The position numbers and the translations under genes are program-made. From Streptomyces microflavus (GTDB taxonomy: Bacteria; Actinomycetota; Actinomycetes; Streptomycetales; Streptomycetaceae), in NCBI RefSeq assembly GCF_014650075.1, contig NZ_BMUG01000006.1, positions 476,363 through 540,362 of the forward strand: a stretch of 64,000 nucleotides of DNA. Reading direction: 5' to 3'. Below are positions 60,424 to 64,000 of this stretch, piece by piece. Below the pieces are notes generated by a model. That model did no database searches. It was not told where the DNA came from and was given only the letters and a program-made list of their open reading frames with translations. Within the stretch, counting starts at the first letter, position 1; every line of letters begins with the position of its first letter.

Positions 60424-61928
60424 GCGCCGGTACGGGAGCCTCTCTCGCGGGCGGTGTGCACGGACCGGGCCACCTGCGCGCCCTGACCGCGGTCGTCCTG
60501 GACACCCTGGAGACCGCCGCCCGGACCCGGGGCGGACCGCTGCCCGCCGGAGGACCGGACGCCGTGGCCCGGCGGACCACCGCCCTGGCCGCCCCGGTGC
60601 TGCCCGAGGAGGGCATCGGGGCCGAGGCCGCGCTCGCGGACCTGGTGCGCGCGGTCGCCGAGGGGGCCGCCGACCCGGCCGACCCCGCGTGCGTCGCCCA
60701 TCTGCACTGCCCGCCCCTGGCCGTGGCGGTCGCGGCGGAACTGGCGGGGGCAGCACTGAATCCGTCGATGGACTCCTGGGACCAGGCGCCCGCCGCCGGG
60801 GTCATCGAGGAGCTGACCACGGCGGCACTGGCCCGGCTCGTCCACCCGGAAGCCGCCACGCCCGACGCCCTGATCACCAGCGGCGGCACCGAGTCCAACC
60901 TGGTGGCGCTGCTCCTCGCCCGGGAACGAGCGGCCGCGGGGAAGGGCCCCCTGCGCGTGGTGACCGGGGTCAACGCCCACCACAGCGTGCACCGGGCCGC
61001 CTGGACGCTCGGCCTCCCCGCCCCGGCCGTCGTCGCCTGCCACGACGGCCGGATCGACCCCGCCGCCCTCGAAGGCACCCTGGCCGGACTCGGCGGCGGA
61101 CCGGCCCTGGTCGTCGCCACCGCCGGGACCACCGACGAGGGGCGCATCGACCCGCTTCCCGAGATCGCCCGGATCGCGGAACGGTACGGCGCCGAACTCC
61201 ACGTCGACGCCGCGTACGGCGGGCCCCTGCTGTTCAGCGAGCGCCTGGCGCCCCAGCTCGCGGGGCTCGACCGCGCCGTCTCCGTAACGTTCGACCTGCA
61301 CAAGCTCGGCTGGCAGCCGGTCGCCGCCGGGGTGCTGGCCGTCGCGGACACCGCCCTGCTCGCCCCGCTGTCGCTGCGCACCGACTACCTCAACGCCGAC
61401 GACGACACCGAGGCCGGGCTCCCCGACCTGCTCGGCCGCTCGATCCGTACGACCCGGCGCCCCGACGCTCTGAAGATCGCCGTCACCTTCCGGGCGCTGG
61501 GACGCCGTGGGCTGAGCGAACTGGTCGAGCACTGCGTACGTACGGCGGAGGAGTTCGGCCGGGCCGTCGACGCGCGGCCCGCACTGCGCCGCCGGCCCGG
61601 CGGGATCGGGATCAGCACCGTGCTGTTCCGCCCGGTGGTGGCCGACGAGCTGGAACCGGCGGCCGGGGACGCCGTGGTCGCCGAGGTCCGCCGCACGCTG
61701 CTCATGGGCGGCCGGGCCGTCCTCGGACGAGCGGTGGCCGAGGACGGCGACGGGAGGCGCCGGCTGTGGCTCAAGGCCACCCTGCTGCACCCGAACGCGG
61801 CGACGGCCGACCTGGCCCCGCTGCTCGACCTGGTGACGGAGGCGGCGGAGCGGGCGGCCGCCGGAGGCGGCGATGGAGTCGGCCGGGGCGATACCGACGC
61901 CCCGGCGGCGGAAAGGCTGTCGCCATGA
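60420..61928 (+). CDS. PLP-dependent decarboxylase (DesA-like)
   Basis: Group II decarboxylase of 502 residues, related to DesA lysine decarboxylase and L-2,4-diaminobutyrate decarboxylases. PLP site: VTFDLHKLGWQ with Lys295; earlier DSWDQAPAAG and TSGGTESNLVALL motifs are family hallmarks, and HVDAAYGG supplies the Asp. It would decarboxylate lysine or ornithine to the diamine used in hydroxamate siderophores. It is controlled by an iron box and followed by an N-hydroxylase, as in desAB, but is divergent from typical DesA at the N-terminus. Not assigned a gene symbol because the siderophore is unknown. Confidence 0.87.
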   Translation: MSAGTGASLAGGVHGPGHLRALTAVVLDTLETAARTRGGPLPAGGPDAVARRTTALAAPVLPEEGIGAEAALADLVRAVAEGAADPADPACVAHLHCPPLAVAVAAELAGAALNPSMDSWDQAPAAGVIEELTTAALARLVHPEAATPDALITSGGTESNLVALLLARERAAAGKGPLRVVTGVNAHHSVHRAAWTLGLPAPAVVACHDGRIDPAALEGTLAGLGGGPALVVATAGTTDEGRIDPLPEIARIAERYGAELHVDAAYGGPLLFSERLAPQLAGLDRAVSVTFDLHKLGWQPVAAGVLAVADTALLAPLSLRTDYLNADDDTEAGLPDLLGRSIRTTRRPDALKIAVTFRALGRRGLSELVEHCVRTAEEFGRAVDARPALRRRPGGIGISTVLFRPVVADELEPAAGDAVVAEVRRTLLMGGRAVLGRAVAEDGDGRRRLWLKATLLHPNAATADLAPLLDLVTEAAERAAAGGGDGVGRGDTDAPAAERLSP

Positions 61929-61969
61929 CGTTGCCGACGCGCACGAACCCCGTGGGAGGAACCCGATGA
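61925..61969 (+). CDS. 14-codon bridging ORF between decarboxylase and N-hydroxylase
   Basis: ATG 61925 to TGA 61969 would encode MTLPTRTNPVGGTR. It overlaps the decarboxylase stop (ATGA 61925-61928) and the N-hydroxylase start (ATGA 61966-61969), with GGAAAGG upstream. It forms a continuous path for re-initiating ribosomes across the 37-bp gap. The hydroxylase also has its own GGGAGGA, so coupling may be only auxiliary. Confidence 0.4.
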   Translation: MTLPTRTNPVGGTR

Positions 61970-63351
61970 CGCCCGGACCGCGAAACCCGCCCCTCGATCT
62001 GCTGGGGGTGGGCGCAGGGCCCTTCAACCTCTCGCTCGCCGCACTCGCCGACGGCGTGCCCGGCCTGCGCAGCGCCTTCCACGAACAGCGCACCGCCTTC
62101 CACTGGCACCCCGGACTGCTCATCGAGGGAGCAACCCTCCAAGTCCCCTTCCTGGCCGACCTGGTGAGCCTGGTCGAGCCCACAAGCCCCTGGTGCTACC
62201 TCAATTACCTCAAGACCCGCCGCAGGCTCTTCCCGTTCTACTTCGCCGAGCGCTTCCACATCCACCGCTCCGAATTCGACAACTACCTGCGCTGGGTGAG
62301 CACCGAACTGCCCTCCACCCATTTCGGCCATCGCGTCGACGCGATCGCCTGGGACGCGGGGGAGGGCGCGTTCGCCGTCGACTCCACCCGGCTCGGCCCG
62401 GACGGCGAGACCCTCGGGAGCGGGCTCACCCACGCCCGTAACCTCGCCCTCGGCGTCGGCACCGCGCCCTACGTCCCCGAACCGCTCCGGGACCTGGCGG
62501 CGGACCCCGTACCCCTGGTCCTGCACTCCGCCGACTACCTCGCCCAGCGGGACCGGCTGCTCGCCGCCCGGCACGTCACCGTCGTCGGCTCGGGGCAGTC
62601 GGGCGCCGAAGTCCTCCTGGACCTGCTGCGGTTGCGGCCCGAGGGCGCCGAAGGGCTCACCTGGCTCGCCCGTACCCCGGCCTTCGCGCCCATGGAGTAC
62701 AGCAAGATCGGCCTGGAGCAGTTCACGCCGGACTACACGCGCTACTTCCACGGGCTCCCGCAGGCCACCCGGGACCGGCTGCTGCCCAGCCAGTGGCAGC
62801 TCTACAAGGGGGTCAGCGGGGACACCCTCGGGGACATCCACGACGAGCTGTACCGGCGCAGCCTCGGCGGCGACTGGCCCGACGTCACCCTCACCCCCGG
62901 CATCGAGGTCACCGGCGCCGCCACCACGGACGGGGGCCGCATCGAACTGACCGTCGAGCACGGCCAGCAGGAGTCCCGGGGCAGACTCACCACCGACGCG
63001 GTCGTCCTCGCCACCGGGTACCGGGAACGCCCCGTCGATACGCTGCTCGCCGCCCTGGACCCGTACATCGTCCGCGACGACTCCGGGCGAGCGCAGGTCG
63101 ACGAGGCCCAACGACTCGTCCTCGCCCCGGGGATCGGCGGCTCGGTCTTCGTGCAGAACGCGGAACGGCACACCCACGGGGTCGGCGCCCCCGACCTGGG
63201 CCTGGCCGCCTGGCGCTCCGCCGTCATCATCAACGCGCTGACGGGCAAGGAGACCTACCCACTGCCGGACCGGACCGCCTTCACCACCTTCGGCATCGGC
63301 GCGGAGGACCGGGCCGGGGTGCCGGGCCGTATAGCCGAAGAGCGGCGGTAG
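61966..63351 (+). CDS. FAD/NADPH diamine (lysine/ornithine-type) N-hydroxylase, DesB/IucD-like
   Basis: A 461-residue flavoprotein N-monooxygenase. FAD motif GVGAGPFNLSLAA (about 15-27), the conserved HPGLLIEGATLQVPFL substrate segment, NADPH motif VGSGQSGAEVLLDLL, and ATGY near the C-terminus define the IucD/SidA/DesB family. With the upstream decarboxylase it should make an N-hydroxy diamine such as N-hydroxycadaverine. The acyltransferase (DesC) and siderophore synthetase (DesD) that normally follow are absent: a terminator and etfA come next. Probably the pair works with enzymes elsewhere. Confidence 0.9.
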   Translation: MTPGPRNPPLDLLGVGAGPFNLSLAALADGVPGLRSAFHEQRTAFHWHPGLLIEGATLQVPFLADLVSLVEPTSPWCYLNYLKTRRRLFPFYFAERFHIHRSEFDNYLRWVSTELPSTHFGHRVDAIAWDAGEGAFAVDSTRLGPDGETLGSGLTHARNLALGVGTAPYVPEPLRDLAADPVPLVLHSADYLAQRDRLLAARHVTVVGSGQSGAEVLLDLLRLRPEGAEGLTWLARTPAFAPMEYSKIGLEQFTPDYTRYFHGLPQATRDRLLPSQWQLYKGVSGDTLGDIHDELYRRSLGGDWPDVTLTPGIEVTGAATTDGGRIELTVEHGQQESRGRLTTDAVVLATGYRERPVDTLLAALDPYIVRDDSGRAQVDEAQRLVLAPGIGGSVFVQNAERHTHGVGAPDLGLAAWRSAVIINALTGKETYPLPDRTAFTTFGIGAEDRAGVPGRIAEERR

Positions 63352-63360
63352 TACGGCGCT

Positions 63361-63391
63361 GGGCCGCGCGGTGGGGTGCACCGTGCGGCCC
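63361..63391. terminator. Hairpin between the N-hydroxylase and etfA
   Basis: GGGCCGCGCGGTG (63361-63373) and CACCGTGCGGCCC (63379-63391) pair over 13 bp with one mismatch. Convergent genes on both sides, so probably bidirectional; it ends the two-gene siderophore-type unit. Confidence 0.75.
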
Positions 63392-63412
63392 AGGACGGGT
63401 ATTGCTGGGGGT

Positions 63413-64000
63413 TCAGCCCTTGCGGGTGTTGATCTCTTCGGTGAGCTGGGGGACGACGGCGAAGAGGTCGCCGACGACGCCGTAGTCGACGAGGTCGAAG
63501 ATCGGGGCCTCGGCGTCCTTGTTGATCGCGACGATCGTCTTCGAGGTCTGCATCCCGGCCCGGTGCTGGATCGCACCCGAGATGCCCGAGGCGATGTACA
63601 GCTGCGGGGAGACGGACTTGCCGGTCTGGCCGACCTGGGAGGTGTGCGGGTACCAGCCCGCGTCGACCGCCGCACGCGAGGCACCCACCGCTGCACCGAG
63701 GGAGTCCGCGAGGGCCTCGATGAGGGGGAAGTTCTCCGCACCGTTGACGCCACGGCCGCCGGAGACGACGATCGCGGCCTCGGTCAGCTCGGGGCGCCCG
63801 GTCGACTCACGCGGCGTGCGTGCGGTGACCTTCGTGCCCGTCGCGGTCGCACTGAACGACACCGGCAGGGCCTCGACGGTGCCGGCGGCGGCGGCCGGCT
63901 CGACGGGGGCCGAGTTCGGCTTGACCGTGATGACCGGGACACCCTTGGAGACCCGGGACTTCGTGGTGTACGAGGCGGCGAACGCGGCCTGCGTCGCGAC
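63413..64000 (-). CDS. etfA: Electron transfer flavoprotein alpha subunit (partial)
   Basis: The C-terminal 195 residues of EtfA; the N-terminus lies beyond the window. The open frame continues to base 64000. FAD-binding hallmarks are VVSGGRGV, the AVDAGWYPHTSQVGQTGKSVSP segment, ASGISGAIQHRAGMQ and IVAINKDAEAPIFDLVDYGVVGDL, all diagnostic of the ETF alpha C-terminal domain. ETF takes electrons from acyl-CoA dehydrogenases such as the one in the valine operon and passes them to the quinone pool. Confidence 0.95.
   Translation of the reverse strand, partial: VATQAAFAASYTTKSRVSKGVPVITVKPNSAPVEPAAAAGTVEALPVSFSATATGTKVTARTPRESTGRPELTEAAIVVSGGRGVNGAENFPLIEALADSLGAAVGASRAAVDAGWYPHTSQVGQTGKSVSPQLYIASGISGAIQHRAGMQTSKTIVAINKDAEAPIFDLVDYGVVGDLFAVVPQLTEEINTRKG

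Overview
The window is chromosomal DNA from a high-GC actinomycete, almost certainly a Streptomyces. The evidence is the extreme G/C bias at third codon positions, GTG/TTG starts, ATGA/GTGA-coupled operons, many secreted proteins, a monomeric NADP-isocitrate dehydrogenase, F420-type enzymes, a DmdR/IdeR-type iron box and cobalamin riboswitches. I see no rRNA, tRNA, CRISPR array, IS element or prophage.

Layout. 0-3.8 kb: a hypothetical gene and a glutamate-type ABC importer (gluABCD-like). 3.8-8.6 kb: a secreted alpha/beta hydrolase, an L,D-transpeptidase lipoprotein and a divergent MurJ/MviN-type flippase. 8.6-20 kb: a compact biosynthetic locus. Asparagine synthetase, MFS exporter, hotdog thioesterase and AMP-ligase run leftward. 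An ACP-AMP-ligase fusion, ketosynthase, catalytically dead ketosynthase homologue, ACP and ketoreductase run rightward. The two arms diverge from a 430-bp region carrying GCCTTGTAA elements, and the AMP-ligase has a TTA (bldA) codon. This is the best candidate for an undescribed system. 20-27.7 kb: gamma-glutamyltransferase, GH75 chitosanase, a second methionine aminopeptidase divergent from an XRE regulator across a perfect palindrome, a PPOX/F420 protein, a low-complexity protein and an aldo/keto reductase.

28-34.9 kb: a reductive pyrimidine/hydantoin catabolic operon (carbamoyl amidohydrolase, omega-aminotransferase, dihydropyrimidinase, LLM oxidoreductase, NCS1 transporter) interrupted by a lower-GC Imm10-like gene. 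34.9-38.7 kb: two divergent secreted ricin-lectin proteins (ThuA and beta-helix). 38.7-46.6 kb: small secreted proteins, an amidase, isocitrate dehydrogenase, a membrane sulfite-oxidase-like molybdoprotein and a fasciclin lipoprotein. 46.7-49.9 kb: a flavin monooxygenase, a domain-permuted lipoate ligase and the C-terminal remnant of a regulator.

49.8-55.3 kb: a tightly coupled leftward valine catabolism operon (mmsA, isobutyryl-CoA dehydrogenase, 3-hydroxyisobutyryl-CoA hydrolase, mmsB, enoyl-CoA hydratase). Unusually, it is preceded by a correctly oriented cobalamin riboswitch. cobF diverges from it, and a second cobalamin riboswitch precedes metE (57.8-60.2 kb). 60.3-63.4 kb: an iron-box-controlled pair (PLP decarboxylase and N-hydroxylase, DesA/DesB-like) without the acyltransferase or siderophore synthetase. 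Two tiny ORFs appear to couple its translation. The window ends inside etfA.
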